The notes under the pieces were generated by a model. It was not told the DNA's origin, ran no database searches, and was given only the letters and a program-made list of their open reading frames with translations. A DNA stretch of 64,000 nt from Roseovarius pacificus (lineage in GTDB: Bacteria; Pseudomonadota; Alphaproteobacteria; Rhodobacterales; Rhodobacteraceae). Positions 42,440 through 52,255 of this stretch are shown piece by piece (the stretch's first letter is position 1; every line of letters begins with the position of its first letter). Made by a program: the position numbers and the translations under genes. The stretch lies in NCBI RefSeq assembly GCF_900142665.1, contig NZ_FRBR01000005.1, positions 186,001 through 250,000 of the forward strand, read 5' to 3'.

Positions 42440-43072
42440 ATGACAGACCCATATGAAACCTACATGAATACCCTTGTTCCCATGGTGGTCGAACAAACCA
42501 GCCGGGGCGAGCGGGCCTATGACATCTTCTCGCGCCTGTTGAAGGAGCGGATCATTTTCGTGAACGGCCCGGTGCATGACGGCATGTCGAGCCTGATCGT
42601 GGCGCAGCTTCTGCACCTTGAGGCGGAAAACCCCAGCAAGGAAATCAGCATGTATATCAACAGCCCCGGTGGCGTGGTCACCAGCGGGCTGTCGATCTAT
42701 GACACGATGCAATACATCAAGCCCAAGGTCAGCACGCTGGTGATCGGGCAGGCGGCCTCGATGGGGTCGCTGCTGCTGACGGCGGGTGAAAAAGGCATGC
42801 GTTTTTCGTTGCCCAACAGCCGAATCATGGTTCACCAGCCGTCGGGCGGATATCAGGGCCAGGCGACGGACATCATGATTCATGCCGAAGAGACGCTGAA
42901 GCTCAAGCGGCGTTTGAACGAGATTTATGTCAAGCATACCGGCCAGACCCTGAAGAAGGTCGAAGAGGCGCTGGAGCGCGACAATTTCATGTCCCCCGAA
43001 GACGCCAGGGACTGGGGCCTGATCGACGAAATCGTCGAGAATCGCGCCAAGTCGGATGACGACAAGAAGTGA
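42440..43072 (+). CDS. clpP: ATP-dependent Clp protease proteolytic subunit
   Basis: 210 residues. Serine protease of the ClpP family: [40 protein letters not shown], catalytic Ser in [20 protein letters not shown], catalytic His in [16 protein letters not shown] and the Asp in the [19 protein letters not shown] end (here [15 protein letters not shown]). Forms a tetradecamer that degrades substrates unfolded by ClpX, encoded 145 bp downstream. Confidence 0.97.
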   Translation: MTDPYETYMNTLVPMVVEQTSRGERAYDIFSRLLKERIIFVNGPVHDGMSSLIVAQLLHLEAENPSKEISMYINSPGGVVTSGLSIYDTMQYIKPKVSTLVIGQAASMGSLLLTAGEKGMRFSLPNSRIMVHQPSGGYQGQATDIMIHAEETLKLKRRLNEIYVKHTGQTLKKVEEALERDNFMSPEDARDWGLIDEIVENRAKSDDDKK

Positions 43073-43216
43073 TGGGCCGGCCCGGTGCGGCCCTGGCCGC
43101 GCCGGTGATTTTGACATTGTGGTGACCTATCACCTGTCTTAAGCTGGCCGGATAGAGACGATACGACCGGTCTGACGAGGCCGATCAACTGCTGGGCACC
43201 GCCCGAAAGGTACGGA

Positions 43217-44479
43217 ATGTCGAACAACAATGGCAGCGACAGCAAGAACACGCTTTATTGCAGCTTTTGCGGCAAGAGCCAGCACGAGGTGCGCAAGCTG
43301 ATCGCGGGCCCCACGGTGTTCATTTGCGACGAATGCGTCGAGTTGTGCATGGACATCATCCGCGAGGAAACCAAGAACGCCGGGCTGAAATCCAGCGAAG
43401 GCGTGCCGACGCCGCAGGAAATCTGCCAGGTGCTGGACGATTACGTGATCGGGCAGGCCAGGGCCAAGCGGGTTCTGTCCGTGGCGGTTCACAACCACTA
43501 CAAGCGTCTGAACCATTCGGGCAAGAGCGACATCGAGTTGCAGAAGTCCAACATCCTGCTGATCGGCCCGACAGGGTGCGGCAAGACCTTGCTGGCGCAG
43601 ACGCTGGCCCGCATTCTGGATGTGCCCTTCACCATGGCCGACGCCACGACGCTGACCGAAGCGGGCTATGTGGGCGAGGATGTGGAAAACATCATTCTCA
43701 AGCTCTTGCAATCGAGCGAATATAACGTGGAACGCGCACAGCGCGGCATTGTCTATATCGACGAGGTCGACAAGATCACGCGCAAGTCCGAAAATCCCTC
43801 GATCACGCGCGACGTGTCGGGCGAGGGCGTGCAGCAGGCATTGCTGAAGCTGATGGAAGGCACCGTTGCCGCCGTACCGCCGCAGGGCGGGCGCAAGCAT
43901 CCGCAGCAGGAGTTCCTGCAGGTGGACACCACCAATATCCTGTTCATCTGCGGTGGCGCCTTTGCCGGGCTGGACCGGATCATCGCGCAGCGCGGCAAAG
44001 GCAGTGCAATGGGCTTTGGCGCGGATGTGCGTGACGAGGATGCGCGGAACGTCGGCGAAATCTTCCAGGATCTCGAGCCCGAGGATTTGCTGAAATTCGG
44101 CCTGATTCCCGAATTCGTGGGCCGCTTGCCGGTGATCGCCACGCTGGAGGATCTGGACGAGGAGGCGCTTGTCACCATCCTGACCGAACCCAAGAATGCG
44201 CTGGTCAAGCAATATCAGCGTCTGTTCGAGCTGGAAAACGCGCAGCTGACCTTTACCGACGATGCGCTGAAGGCCATTGCCAAGCGCGCCATCGCCCGCA
44301 AGACGGGCGCACGCGGTTTGCGCTCGATCCTTGAAGATATCCTTTTGAACACGATGTTCGAACTGCCCGGACTGGAAGGCGTGGAAGAGGTTGTGGTCAA
44401 CGAAGAGGCCGTTACTTCGGACGCTGCTCCGCTGATCATTTATGCCGACCAGAAAAAGGAAGGCGCCAGCGCGGGCTGA
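43217..44479 (+). CDS. clpX: ATP-dependent Clp protease ATP-binding subunit ClpX
   Basis: 420 residues. N-terminal zinc-binding domain with C-x2-C...C-x2-C ([28 protein letters not shown]), AAA+ domain with Walker [21 protein letters not shown], Walker [11 protein letters not shown], sensor region [15 protein letters not shown] and pore/IGF loop region. Full family length. Substrate recognition and unfolding for ClpP; in alphaproteobacteria essential for cell-cycle regulator turnover. Confidence 0.98.
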   Translation: MSNNNGSDSKNTLYCSFCGKSQHEVRKLIAGPTVFICDECVELCMDIIREETKNAGLKSSEGVPTPQEICQVLDDYVIGQARAKRVLSVAVHNHYKRLNHSGKSDIELQKSNILLIGPTGCGKTLLAQTLARILDVPFTMADATTLTEAGYVGEDVENIILKLLQSSEYNVERAQRGIVYIDEVDKITRKSENPSITRDVSGEGVQQALLKLMEGTVAAVPPQGGRKHPQQEFLQVDTTNILFICGGAFAGLDRIIAQRGKGSAMGFGADVRDEDARNVGEIFQDLEPEDLLKFGLIPEFVGRLPVIATLEDLDEEALVTILTEPKNALVKQYQRLFELENAQLTFTDDALKAIAKRAIARKTGARGLRSILEDILLNTMFELPGLEGVEEVVVNEEAVTSDAAPLIIYADQKKEGASAG

Positions 44480-44499
44480 GCATTGATCGCGACAGGATG

Positions 44500-44532
44500 A
44501 AAGGGCTCGCCTTGGGGGTGGGCCCTTTTCGT
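44500..44532 (+). terminator. Terminator of clpX
   Basis: AAAGGGCTCGCC (44500-44511) pairs with GGTGGGCCCTTT (44517-44528) through G-C and G-U pairs, 5-base loop TTGGG, ending in TTTTCGTTT. Confidence 0.8.
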
Positions 44533-44637
44533 TTCAGGCCTCTTTCACGGGGACAACAGGGAATTGCGGGCAAACCGGCACTGGACCTTTGGGACCAATT
44601 GCGCCATATCGGAATGAGCTATTTCCGGAGGTTCCCG

Positions 44638-45021
44638 ATGGGCATTCTCAACACTCTTCTTCGCGCGGTCACCTGGTGGAACGGGCAGACGCTCAATACG
44701 CAGTTCTACACGTGGCGCAAAGGCGTGAAGGTGGGCGAAGATGAGCAAGGCAACGTTTTCTACAAGTCCCGCAAGGGCGATCGGCGTTGGGTGATTTACA
44801 ACGGTGAAGCCGAGGCAAGCCGCGTGAGCCCCGATTGGCATGGCTGGCTGCATCACACGTTCGACGAAATGCCTGCGGACAAGCCTCTGGCGCACAAGCC
44901 CTGGGAAAAACCGCATGAAGAGAACCTGACCGGCACCGCGCTGGCCTATGCTCCGGCCGGGTCGATCCGCCGTTCGCAACCTGTCGAACGCCGCGACTAC
45001 GAGGCCTGGACCCCCGAATAA
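44638..45021 (+). CDS. Complex I accessory subunit NDUFA12 family protein
   Basis: 127 residues from ATG 44638 behind CGGAGG. The NDUFA12/B17.2 signature is clear: [40 protein letters not shown] and [20 protein letters not shown]. It is a supernumerary subunit of complex I present in mitochondria and alphaproteobacteria, peripheral to the junction of the matrix and membrane arms. It is encoded away from nuo genes and followed by mlaD after 13 bp, the usual order in Rhodobacteraceae. Confidence 0.95.
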   Translation: MGILNTLLRAVTWWNGQTLNTQFYTWRKGVKVGEDEQGNVFYKSRKGDRRWVIYNGEAEASRVSPDWHGWLHHTFDEMPADKPLAHKPWEKPHEENLTGTALAYAPAGSIRRSQPVERRDYEAWTPE

Positions 45022-45034
45022 GGGCGCAAGATGC

Positions 45035-45493
45035 ATGTCTGAAAGTACGACCGAAGTAATTGTTGGCGGGGCCGTTCTGGCCGCGGCCATTGGGTTTCTG
45101 GTTTATGCAGGGCAGGTGACCGGTTTCTCCGGTCGCAGCGCTGAATACCCTCTGAGCGCCAGTTTCCGCAGCGCCGATGGCGTAGACGTGGGCACCGATG
45201 TGCGCATGGCCGGCGTCAAGGTGGGACGCGTTACCGGTATAGAACTGGACCCGGCGACGTATCGTGCGCGGGCCGTTTTTACCGTGACCGAAGGAATCGA
45301 CGTTCCTGATGACAGTGCTGTGTCCATCAGTTCCGAAGGATTGCTGGGCGGCAATTACGTGGAAATTTTGCCCGGTGGGTCGCCTTTTGCCTTTGCTCCG
45401 GGCGATGAGATCGAATTTACCCAAGGCTCGGTCAGCCTTGTATCGCTGCTGATGAAATTCGTCGCGGGCGATGACGAAGGCAATACGGAATGA
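45035..45493 (+). CDS. mlaD: Outer membrane lipid asymmetry protein MlaD
   Basis: 152 residues from ATG 45035 (MSESTTEVIVGGAVLAAAIG). One N-terminal TM anchor (residues about 9-26), then an MCE domain: YPLSASFRSADGVDVGTDVR, MAGVKVGRVTGIELDPATYR and SSEGLLGGNYVEILPGG. Periplasmic lipid shuttle between the membranes, normally with MlaEFB. Other mla genes are not in the window. Overlaps the DUF2155 gene by four bases. Confidence 0.93.
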   Translation: MSESTTEVIVGGAVLAAAIGFLVYAGQVTGFSGRSAEYPLSASFRSADGVDVGTDVRMAGVKVGRVTGIELDPATYRARAVFTVTEGIDVPDDSAVSISSEGLLGGNYVEILPGGSPFAFAPGDEIEFTQGSVSLVSLLMKFVAGDDEGNTE

Positions 45494-45852
45494 CCTTGCG
45501 GGGCGCGGCATTGGCATTGGCGTTGCTGGTGCCGCAGATCGCCGGCGCGCAGGAGGTTGCCATCGGGACCGGCGCGGTCTTGCGCGGGCTCGACAAGCTG
45601 AACGGCACCGCCATCGACATGCAACTGACCACGGGTGAAAGTGCCGAACTCGGGAAATTGCAGGTTACTTTGCGCGAATGCCGGTATCCGGCCGGGGATG
45701 CGGCGGGGGACGCCTATGCGTTTCTGAGCATTCACGATGTCGCGGCGGACACGCCCGTGTTCGAAGGATGGATGATCGCCTCGTCCCCGGCGCTGAGCGC
45801 GATGGAACACCCGCGCTACGATGTTTGGGTGCTGCGCTGCAATACCGAATGA
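45490..45852 (+). CDS. DUF2155 domain-containing exported protein
   Basis: 120 residues, ATGA overlap with mlaD. Signal peptide residues 1-20 (LALLVPQIAGAQ). DUF2155 core: VLRGLDKLNGTAIDMQLTTG, LQVTLRECRYPAGD, AFLSIHDVAADTPVFEGWMI and SALEHPRYDVWVLRC-like end (here SAMEHPRYDVWVLRC). Two Cys may form a disulfide. Function unknown; conserved next to mlaD/NDUFA12, suggesting an envelope role. Its 3' end overlaps aat by 37 bp on the opposite strand. Confidence 0.9.
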   Translation: MTLRGAALALALLVPQIAGAQEVAIGTGAVLRGLDKLNGTAIDMQLTTGESAELGKLQVTLRECRYPAGDAAGDAYAFLSIHDVAADTPVFEGWMIASSPALSAMEHPRYDVWVLRCNTE

Positions 45853-46466
45853 GGATCGCTGTCCAGCGGACAGTCGGTGATCGACACGCTGAGACGCAAG
45901 GCCTTTGACAGACGGTCGTGATAGGCGGCACGGCTGATTTCCACCGCACCCAAGGTGGCAAGGTGCGATGTTATGAACTGCGTGTCGAACAGAACGAATC
46001 CGCAGCGGCGCAAATGATCCGTCAGATGCGCCAGCGCCAGTTTCGAGCCATCGGTCTGGCGGGAAAACATGCTTTCCCCGAAGAAGGCCCCGCCGAGCGT
46101 GACCCCATAGACACCGCCCGCCAGAATGCCGTCGCAAGTGATTTCCAGGGAATGGGCGTGGCCCAACGCATGCAACTCCAGATAAAGGCGGCGGATTTCG
46201 GCACTGATCCAGGTGTCGTGCCGGTCGGCGCAGGCGTCCAGAACTGCGGTGAAATCCCTGTTGAGTGAGACCGTATACCCCCCGCGCCGCATGCGACGCG
46301 CAAGCGAGCGCGAGATATGGAAACCATCGAGCGGCAGGATGCCCCGGCGACGCGGATCGACCCAGAACATTTCCGGGTCGTCGCGATGCTCGGCCATGGG
46401 AAACACGCCAGCGGCGTAGCCCTGGAGCAGAAGATGCGGCGTGATGGCGGATGAGGGGGCGGTCAT
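45816..46466 (-). CDS. aat: Leucyl/phenylalanyl-tRNA-protein transferase
   Basis: 216 residues. Adds Leu or Phe from aminoacyl-tRNA to N-terminal Lys/Arg of proteins, marking them for ClpAPS degradation (N-degron). Motifs: LLQGYAAGVFPMAEHRDDPE, FWVDPRRRGILPLDGFHISR, TWISAEIRRLYLELHALGHA, HSLEITCDGILAGGVYGVTL and GGAFFGESMFSRQTDGSKLA. Full length. Convergent and overlapping with the DUF2155 gene. Confidence 0.96.
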   Translation of the reverse strand: MTAPSSAITPHLLLQGYAAGVFPMAEHRDDPEMFWVDPRRRGILPLDGFHISRSLARRMRRGGYTVSLNRDFTAVLDACADRHDTWISAEIRRLYLELHALGHAHSLEITCDGILAGGVYGVTLGGAFFGESMFSRQTDGSKLALAHLTDHLRRCGFVLFDTQFITSHLATLGAVEISRAAYHDRLSKALRLSVSITDCPLDSDPHSVLQRSTQTS

Positions 46467-46569
46467 GCAAATTCTAAACAGATTTCCGTGGAGTAGCGGC
46501 AGTGATTAGATCTTCAGTAGCCTCTGTTCTGCTAAAGCTGCAAGGCCGTTGCAGGAAAGGGCCAGAGGC

Positions 46570-47265
46570 ATGACGATTCACGACTACACGCCGGCAGGGT
46601 TTTTCGAAAACGATATCAACATGATGGCCAACAGGGTTCAGGCGCGTCACGCGATGCTGGTCGATGCGTTCAGGCATGTCATAGCCGATTCCTCGGTGTT
46701 GTTGCTGGGGGCCGAGGATGGTCGATGGTGTTACAGTTTTGCCGCGGCAGGGGCCTTGCAGGTCGTAGGCGTGGAACCCTGCGGCGAGTTGGTCGAACGG
46801 TTTGTACGGCTTCCCGACGTGGGGATGCGAGAGCGGATCGACCTGCGCAATGCGGCGCCGATCAGGGAAATGCAGGCAGAAGCCAGGGCAGGCCACCGCT
46901 ATGATGTGATCGCAGCATTCGATGTGCTGGAAGGGCCCGTTACGCTTCATGACTGGTTCAGCGTATCGGCGGCGTTGAACCCCAGGCTGGTGGTGGGGGA
47001 CGGATTGTTTGCCGTTTCAGAAGAACCGATAATGGCACTGGAAAAGCCACGCCGCCCGACTCATGGGGCGGCGGCGACGCGCTTGATCCCCAGTCGTGGT
47101 GCCATCGAGATGGCCGCGCGGGACACCGGGTTTGAACTGGACTGGATCGACTGGACCCGGCTGACAGATGATGCGCGTCTGGGTCTTTCGGATTATTACC
47201 AGTCGGGTCCGATGCGCCGGGGCAGTTTTACACTGATGCCGCGCAGGGAGCCGACCCAAGGGTAG
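46570..47265 (+). CDS. Methyltransferase-like protein of unknown function
   Basis: 231 residues from ATG 46570 (MTIHDYTPAGFFENDINMMA). Residues about 35-115 resemble a class I SAM-methyltransferase core: SSVLLLGAEDGRWCYSFAAA in place of motif I (ExGxGxG is not conserved), VVGVEPCGELVERF as the acidic-loop strand, and YDVIAAFDVLEGPVTLHDWF as motif IV-like. The C-terminal part (RPTHGAAATRLIPSRGAIEM) has no known match. It lies between aat and accC, facing accC with 4 bp between stop codons. The glycine-poor motif I casts doubt on SAM binding. Confidence 0.55.
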   Translation: MTIHDYTPAGFFENDINMMANRVQARHAMLVDAFRHVIADSSVLLLGAEDGRWCYSFAAAGALQVVGVEPCGELVERFVRLPDVGMRERIDLRNAAPIREMQAEARAGHRYDVIAAFDVLEGPVTLHDWFSVSAALNPRLVVGDGLFAVSEEPIMALEKPRRPTHGAAATRLIPSRGAIEMAARDTGFELDWIDWTRLTDDARLGLSDYYQSGPMRRGSFTLMPRREPTQG

Positions 47266-47269
47266 TGTC

Positions 47270-48625
47270 TCAGCCCGACTGTTCCAGGTTTGCAGCCAGC
47301 CATTTCTCCAGCCAATGGATCGAATAGTTGCCTGCCTGAATATCCGGTTCCTGGAGCAGGGCGTGAAACAGCGGCACGGTGGTTTCCACCCCGTCCACGA
47401 TCAATTCGCCCAAGGCCCGGTTGAGGCGGGTCAGCGCGGCGTGGCGGTCCTTGCCATGCACGATCAGCTTGCCAATGAGCGAGTCGTAGTAGGGCGGGAT
47501 CGTATAGCCGTCATAAAGCGCCGAATCCATCCGCACGCCCAGGCCACCGGGGGCATGGAATTGCGTGATCGTGCCCGGACGGGGGGCGAAATCGGGCAGC
47601 CTCTCGGCGTTGATGCGCACCTCGATGGCATGGCCGTTGATTTGCAGATCGTCCTGGGTAAAGGACATCGGATGCCCTTCGGCCACGCGGATCTGTTCCT
47701 GCACCAGATCGACGCCGAAAATTGCCTCGGTCACGGGGTGTTCGACCTGAAGGCGGGTGTTCATTTCGATGAAGTAGAACTCTCCGTCTTCATAGAGAAA
47801 TTCGATGGTGCCCGCGCCGGTATAGTTGATGGCGGCCACGGCCTCGGCACAGGTTTTGCCGATGCGCGCACGCTCTTCCTCGGTGATGCAGGGGCCGGGG
47901 GCCTCTTCGAACACTTTCTGGTGGCGGCGCTGAAGCGAGCAGTCGCGCTCGCCCAGATGGACAGCGCGGCCCTTGCCGTCGCCAAAGACCTGAATCTCGA
48001 TATGGCGGGGCTTTTGCAGGTATTTCTCGATATAGACTTCGTCATTGCCGAAGGCCGCCTTGCCCTCGGAGCGGGCGGTCATGAAGGCGTGTTCCATTTC
48101 GGCAGCCGAGTTTGCCACCTTCATCCCGCGCCCGCCACCGCCGGCGGTGGCCTTGATGATGACGGGATAGCCGATCTCCTCGCCCAGCCTCTTCGCCTCA
48201 TCCAGCGTGGCAACGCCGCCGTCAGAGCCCGGTACGCAGGGCACGCCCAGCTTCTTCATCGTGTCCTTGGCGGTGATCTTGTCGCCCATGATGCGGATGT
48301 GTTCCGCCGTCGGGCCGATGAAGGTCAGATCGTGATCCTCGACGATCTGCACGAAATTGGCGTTCTCGGACAGGAAACCATAGCCGGGGTGGATCGCCTG
48401 TGCGCCGGTGACTTCGCAGGCGGCGATGATGGCGGGGATCGACAGATAGCTGTCGGTGCCCGGCGGCGGGCCGATGCAGACCGATTCATCGGCCATGCGC
48501 ACATGCATGGCGTCGGCGTCGGCGGTGGAATGCACCGCAACGGTCTGAATGCCCATTTCGCGCGCCGCGCGGATCACGCGCAGGGCGATTTCGCCACGGT
48601 TGGCAATGAGGATCTTGTCGAACAT
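47270..48625 (-). CDS. accC: Acetyl-CoA carboxylase biotin carboxylase subunit
   Basis: 451 residues. ATP-grasp biotin carboxylase: N-terminal [40 protein letters not shown], glycine-rich lid [60 protein letters not shown]. Carboxylates biotin on AccB using bicarbonate and ATP, the first step of fatty acid synthesis. Directly downstream of accB with a 10-bp gap. Confidence 0.98.
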   Translation of the reverse strand: MFDKILIANRGEIALRVIRAAREMGIQTVAVHSTADADAMHVRMADESVCIGPPPGTDSYLSIPAIIAACEVTGAQAIHPGYGFLSENANFVQIVEDHDLTFIGPTAEHIRIMGDKITAKDTMKKLGVPCVPGSDGGVATLDEAKRLGEEIGYPVIIKATAGGGGRGMKVANSAAEMEHAFMTARSEGKAAFGNDEVYIEKYLQKPRHIEIQVFGDGKGRAVHLGERDCSLQRRHQKVFEEAPGPCITEEERARIGKTCAEAVAAINYTGAGTIEFLYEDGEFYFIEMNTRLQVEHPVTEAIFGVDLVQEQIRVAEGHPMSFTQDDLQINGHAIEVRINAERLPDFAPRPGTITQFHAPGGLGVRMDSALYDGYTIPPYYDSLIGKLIVHGKDRHAALTRLNRALGELIVDGVETTVPLFHALLQEPDIQAGNYSIHWLEKWLAANLEQSG

Positions 48626-48635
48626 GCGCGCGCCC

Positions 48636-49136
48636 TTACTCGATGATCATCAGGGGGGCGCCGTATTCGACCGCCGCGCCATCCTCGACAAGGATGCGTT
48701 TGACGGTACCGGCACGGGGCGCGGGGATGTGGTTCATGGTTTTCATGGCTTCGACGATCAGCAGGGTGTCGCCCTCGGAAACGGTATCGCCGACGCTGAC
48801 GAAGGACGGCGCGCCCGGTTCGGCCTGCATGTAGACGGTGCCGACCATGGGCGAGATCACCGCGCCGGGATGGCTGGCGGGGTCTTCGTTGGCTTCGGGG
48901 GCCGGAGCCGCCGGAGTTTCGGCTGTCTGTGCAGGGGCCGCTACGGGCGCGGGGCCGGGTGCCGGCGCGGCCTGTACTTGTGTGATGACTTCTTTCCGGC
49001 GGCTGACACGTACATTCAGGCTGTCGTTTTCACCGTAGTCGCGCTTGACCTGAAGTTCGGTCAGGTCGTTGTCGTTCAGCAGTTCGGCCAGCGCCTTGAT
49101 AAAGGCCACATCCGTTTCATGGGTTTTGTTCGGCAT
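48636..49136 (-). CDS. accB: Biotin carboxyl carrier protein
   Basis: 166 residues from ATG 49136 ([20 protein letters not shown]). A helical N-terminal segment, an Ala/Pro linker (about residues 57-90; [20 protein letters not shown]) and the C-terminal biotinyl domain with the biotinylated lysine in [19 protein letters not shown]. Operon partner of accC. Confidence 0.97.
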   Translation of the reverse strand: MPNKTHETDVAFIKALAELLNDNDLTELQVKRDYGENDSLNVRVSRRKEVITQVQAAPAPGPAPVAAPAQTAETPAAPAPEANEDPASHPGAVISPMVGTVYMQAEPGAPSFVSVGDTVSEGDTLLIVEAMKTMNHIPAPRAGTVKRILVEDGAAVEYGAPLMIIE

Positions 49137-49301
49137 CGGGTTCCTCGACCGCTGGCGATGGTTTGCCATCGCGTTTGAGTGGTTTTCGCCGCTTATAGGG
49201 CAAGCGTTGACCTTAGAAAAGCGGGCAGTTGCACCGTAACATGGGGGAAATGACCCGCGATTTCGAGGGGGAAAAGCCTGAAAGCGAACCCAAGGTCAAG
49301 T

Positions 49302-49844
49302 CTAGAGCGGCATACCCGACAATTTCGCGACCAGTTCGGCCAGTTTGCGGGCCTGGAATTTTTCCAGAAGACGGGCGCGGTAAACCTCGATCGTGCGATA
49401 GCTGAGGCCCAGTTCCAGCCCGATTTCCTTGGAGGTCAGGCCACGGCAGGTCAGAATGGCCACTTCGCGCTCGCGGTGGGTCAGTTCGACAAGCGGGCGT
49501 TCGTCCGAGAGGTCGGTGAAAGACCAGATGCCGCGTTGAAACGGATCGTCGGGTGTCAGCGACTGGCCGCGGGTGCGGCACCAGAACAGGGTGCCATCGC
49601 TGCGTTTCATGATCCGCTCGTCGGTATAGCGCCCGGTGTCGCGCATGGCGTCCAGCGCCCGGGCGCCGATGCGGCTGTAATCCTCGATCGAGGGATAGTA
49701 ATGCGCGAGGGGAACGTCGGTGAATTCTGAGACCTCGCCGCCGAAGGTTGCCGCGAATTGCCGGTTGCACCGCCGGATGATGCGGTTTTCCAGAACGACC
49801 AGCCCGACAGGGGCATAGTCAAAGGCAAGGTCGGTGATCTGCAT
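49302..49844 (-). CDS. PAS domain LuxR-type transcriptional regulator
   Basis: 180 residues. PAS sensory fold at about 5-115 (FDYAPVGLVVLENRIIRRCN, GTLFWCRTRGQSLTPDDPFQ) followed by a LuxR/FixJ helix-turn-helix at about 118-178 (ELTHREREVAILTCRGLTSK, EIGLELGLSYRTIEVYRARL, LEKFQARKLAELVAKL). No receiver or autoinducer-binding domain, so it is a one-component regulator. The cofactor is not evident. Divergent from the queuosine operon leader. Confidence 0.9.
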   Translation of the reverse strand: MQITDLAFDYAPVGLVVLENRIIRRCNRQFAATFGGEVSEFTDVPLAHYYPSIEDYSRIGARALDAMRDTGRYTDERIMKRSDGTLFWCRTRGQSLTPDDPFQRGIWSFTDLSDERPLVELTHREREVAILTCRGLTSKEIGLELGLSYRTIEVYRARLLEKFQARKLAELVAKLSGMPL

Positions 49845-49925
49845 GTGTTTGTTATGCCCCGTCTGACGGGTTGATCCAAGGGCGCGTTCTTGTCATTAGG
49901 CCGCGAAACGCATAGATGCGACGCA

Positions 49926-49957
49926 TGCGGTCGCAGCCTACCCGCTCAAAACAAGGA
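49926..49957 (+). promoter_or_regulatory. preQ1-I riboswitch controlling queC
   Basis: P1 stem GCGG (49927-49930) pairs with CCGC (49942-49945). Loop 1 TCGCAGCCTA and the A-rich tail CAAAACAAGG (49947-49956) match the well-known Thermoanaerobacter preQ1-I aptamer almost exactly (shared GGTCGCAG, ACCC and CAAAACAAGG). CCT of the loop (49937-49939) can pair with AGG of the tail to form the H-type pseudoknot. AAGGA (49953-49957) is also the queC ribosome-binding site 8 bases before ATG 49966, so ligand binding should block translation. Confidence 0.92.
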
Positions 49958-49965
49958 CAAGACAT

Positions 49966-50658
49966 ATGAAGACCATCGTTATCTGCTCTGGCGGGCTGGA
50001 TTCGGTATCGCTTGCCCACAAGGTCGCCGCCGAGCGCGAGCTGACCGGTTTGCTGTCGTTCGATTATGGCCAGCGCCATTCAAAGGAACTGGAGTTCGCC
50101 GCGGCCTGTGCCCGGCGGTTGGACGTGCCGCATCACGTGATCGACTTGCGCAGCGTCGGCGCGGCGCTGTCGGGGTCGGCGCTGACCGATGATGTGGATG
50201 TGCCGGACGGGCATTATGCAGAGGATACGATGAAGGTGACGGTGGTGCCCAACCGGAATGCGATCATGCTGGCTGTGGGATTCGGCATGGCCGCCGCGCA
50301 GGGGGCCGATGCCGTGGCCGCCGCGGTGCATGGGGGCGATCATTTCATCTATCCCGATTGCCGCCCGGATTTCATCGACGCGTTTCAGACGATGGAAGAC
50401 AAGGCGCTGGACGGTGTGGCCGAGGTTGACCTCTATACCCCGTTCGTCAACATCCCGAAGGCCGGCATCGTGACCGAGGGTGCGCGGCATGGCACCCCGT
50501 TTGGCGAAACATGGTCGTGCTACAAGGGGGGCGATGTGCATTGCGGGCGCTGCGGCACCTGCGTGGAACGGCGTGAGGCGTTCCATCTGGCGGGTGTGGA
50601 CGACCCCACCGACTATGCCGACCCGGATTTCTGGCGCAGCGCGACGGGAGTGGCGTGA
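49966..50658 (+). CDS. queC: 7-cyano-7-deazaguanine synthase QueC
   Basis: 230 residues. Converts 7-carboxy-7-deazaguanine to preQ0 with ATP and ammonia. PP-loop VICSGGLDSVSLAHKVAAE (SGGxDS), SFDYGQRHSKELEFAAACA, VVPNRNAIMLAVGFGMAAAQ, and zinc-binding cysteines in TWSCYKGGDVHCGRCGTCVE. First gene of the queC-D-E-F operon under the preQ1 riboswitch. Stop overlaps the queD start by one base (TGATG). Confidence 0.97.
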   Translation: MKTIVICSGGLDSVSLAHKVAAERELTGLLSFDYGQRHSKELEFAAACARRLDVPHHVIDLRSVGAALSGSALTDDVDVPDGHYAEDTMKVTVVPNRNAIMLAVGFGMAAAQGADAVAAAVHGGDHFIYPDCRPDFIDAFQTMEDKALDGVAEVDLYTPFVNIPKAGIVTEGARHGTPFGETWSCYKGGDVHCGRCGTCVERREAFHLAGVDDPTDYADPDFWRSATGVA

Positions 50659-51014
50659 TGTATACGATCACCAAGGAATTCCATTTCTCGGCATCGCATC
50701 AGTTGTTCGGACTGCCGGACGAGCATCAATGCGCCCGACTGCACGGGCATAACTACATCGTGGTGGTCGAACTGCGCGCCGAAGAACTGAACGCGCACGG
50801 ATTTGTGCGCGATTACCTCGATCTGGCTGAATTGAAGCGGTATATCGACGAAAAACTGGACCACCGGCACCTGAACGACGTTCTGGGGGATGACGGGGTC
50901 ACGGCCGAGCGGATGGCAAGGCATTTCTACGACTGGTGCGCGGCGCGCTGGCCCGAGGTTTCGGCGATCAAGGTCAGCGAAACGCCCAAGACATGGGCGG
51001 AATACCGGCCATGA
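50658..51014 (+). CDS. queD: 6-carboxytetrahydropterin synthase QueD
   Basis: 118 residues. [20 protein letters not shown] with the first zinc His, [20 protein letters not shown] (catalytic Cys and HGH zinc ligands), [20 protein letters not shown] and HRHLNDV. Converts dihydroneopterin triphosphate to 6-carboxytetrahydropterin. It overlaps queC by one base and queE by four. Confidence 0.96.
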   Translation: MYTITKEFHFSASHQLFGLPDEHQCARLHGHNYIVVVELRAEELNAHGFVRDYLDLAELKRYIDEKLDHRHLNDVLGDDGVTAERMARHFYDWCAARWPEVSAIKVSETPKTWAEYRP

Positions 51015-51739
51015 GCGGTGAGGCCACCATCCGGGTGTCCGAAATATTCGGGCCGACCATTCAGGGCGAAGGCGCGCTGATCGGCGTGCCGACGGTATTC
51101 GTTCGGACTGGTGGCTGCGATTATCGTTGCGAGTGGTGCGACAGCCTGCATGCGGTGGAGGCCGAATACCGGGGCACATGGACCCCCATGACCGCACAAG
51201 AGATCATGGCCGAGGTGGTGCGCCTGTCTGGCGGGAAGCCCTTGCTGGTGTCCCTGTCCGGGGGAAACCCGGCCATTCAGCCCTTGGGAGAGGTTATCCG
51301 GCAGGGCCATGCGCAGGGCTATGGGTTTGCGCTTGAAACGCAAGGATCGGTGGCGCGAGACTGGTTTTCCGATCTCGACATGCTGGTGCTGAGCCCGAAA
51401 CCGCCATCCAGCGGGATGCAGGTGGATTGGCCGGTGTTCGACGCCTGCCTGCAAGCCGGGCAGGGCGCGGATATGGTGATGAAGATCGTGATCTTCGACG
51501 ACACCGATTATGCATGGGCGCGTGACGTGGCCGCGCGCTATCCGCAGTTACCGCTGTTCTTGCAGCCCGGCAACCACACGCCGCCCCCACCCGACGACGA
51601 CAGCGCCACGGTGGACCAGGACGGCGTGGATGAGCGCATGCGCTGGCTGGTGGATCGTGTGGTGCAGGACAGATGGTATCAGGCGCGCGTGTTGCCACAG
51701 CTGCATGTCATGCTGTGGGGCAACAAGCGCGGTGTATGA
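51011..51739 (+). CDS. queE: 7-carboxy-7-deazaguanine synthase QueE
   Basis: 242 residues from ATG 51011 ([20 protein letters not shown]), ATGA overlap with queD. Radical SAM cluster motif C-x3-C-x2-C in [20 protein letters not shown], followed by [20 protein letters not shown] (SAM-binding GGNP). Forms the 7-deazapurine ring from 6-carboxytetrahydropterin. A Pro/Asp loop ([20 protein letters not shown]) lies near residue 190. Confidence 0.95.
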   Translation: MSGEATIRVSEIFGPTIQGEGALIGVPTVFVRTGGCDYRCEWCDSLHAVEAEYRGTWTPMTAQEIMAEVVRLSGGKPLLVSLSGGNPAIQPLGEVIRQGHAQGYGFALETQGSVARDWFSDLDMLVLSPKPPSSGMQVDWPVFDACLQAGQGADMVMKIVIFDDTDYAWARDVAARYPQLPLFLQPGNHTPPPPDDDSATVDQDGVDERMRWLVDRVVQDRWYQARVLPQLHVMLWGNKRGV

Positions 51740-51751
51740 CGGAGAACGCAA

Positions 51752-52216
51752 ATGAGCGAGAATATCTATGAGGGCCTCAAGCAGTTGGGCGGAGCGACCG
51801 AGATGCCGCAAAGCCCCGAAGAGGCGATGCTGGAACGGGTGCGGAATCCGCAGGCCGATGTGGCCTATAACGTGCGGTTCGTGGCGCCCGAGTTCACCTC
51901 GCTGTGCCCGATGACGGGGCAGCCGGATTTCGCGCATCTGGTGATCGATTATGTGCCCGGCGAATGGTTGGTGGAAAGCAAGTCGCTCAAGCTGTTTCTG
52001 GGGAGCTTTCGCAATCACGGGGCGTTTCACGAGGATTGCACCGTGAGCATCGCGCGCCGTCTGGCCGAGTTTCTGGAGCCGCAATGGCTGCGGATCGGGG
52101 GGTATTGGTATCCCCGTGGCGGTATTCCGATCGACGTGTTCTATCAGACCGGGCCGATGCCCGAAGGCGTCTGGATTCCCGATCAGGGGGTTGCGCCGTA
52201 TCGCGGGCGCGGCTGA
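51752..52216 (+). CDS. queF: NADPH-dependent 7-cyano-7-deazaguanine reductase QueF
   Basis: 154 residues, single-domain (type I) QueF. Reduces the preQ0 nitrile to preQ1. Catalytic Cys in [20 protein letters not shown], substrate/NADPH motif [20 protein letters not shown] (E-S-K-S) and the Asp of HEDC. Follows queE by 12 bp with a GGAGAACGCA ribosome-binding site. With queC-D-E it gives the complete route from dihydroneopterin triphosphate to preQ1. Confidence 0.97.
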   Translation: MSENIYEGLKQLGGATEMPQSPEEAMLERVRNPQADVAYNVRFVAPEFTSLCPMTGQPDFAHLVIDYVPGEWLVESKSLKLFLGSFRNHGAFHEDCTVSIARRLAEFLEPQWLRIGGYWYPRGGIPIDVFYQTGPMPEGVWIPDQGVAPYRGRG

Positions 52217-52243
52217 CAGGCGGCGCGTGTCGCGCCGCCTGTC
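52215..52243. terminator. Bidirectional hairpin between queF and the lipoprotein gene
   Basis: Perfect 13-bp stem GACAGGCGGCGCG (52215-52227) and CGCGCCGCCTGTC (52231-52243) with loop TGT, between convergent genes and overlapping the queF stop. No clear T-tract in either direction. Confidence 0.7.
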
Positions 52244-52255
52244 GTGTGATGCGTA

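Noticed and set aside
44497..44637. 48-codon N-terminal extension of the NDUFA12 protein
   Set aside because: It lies in the clpX terminator; the family start and a good ribosome-binding site are at 44638.
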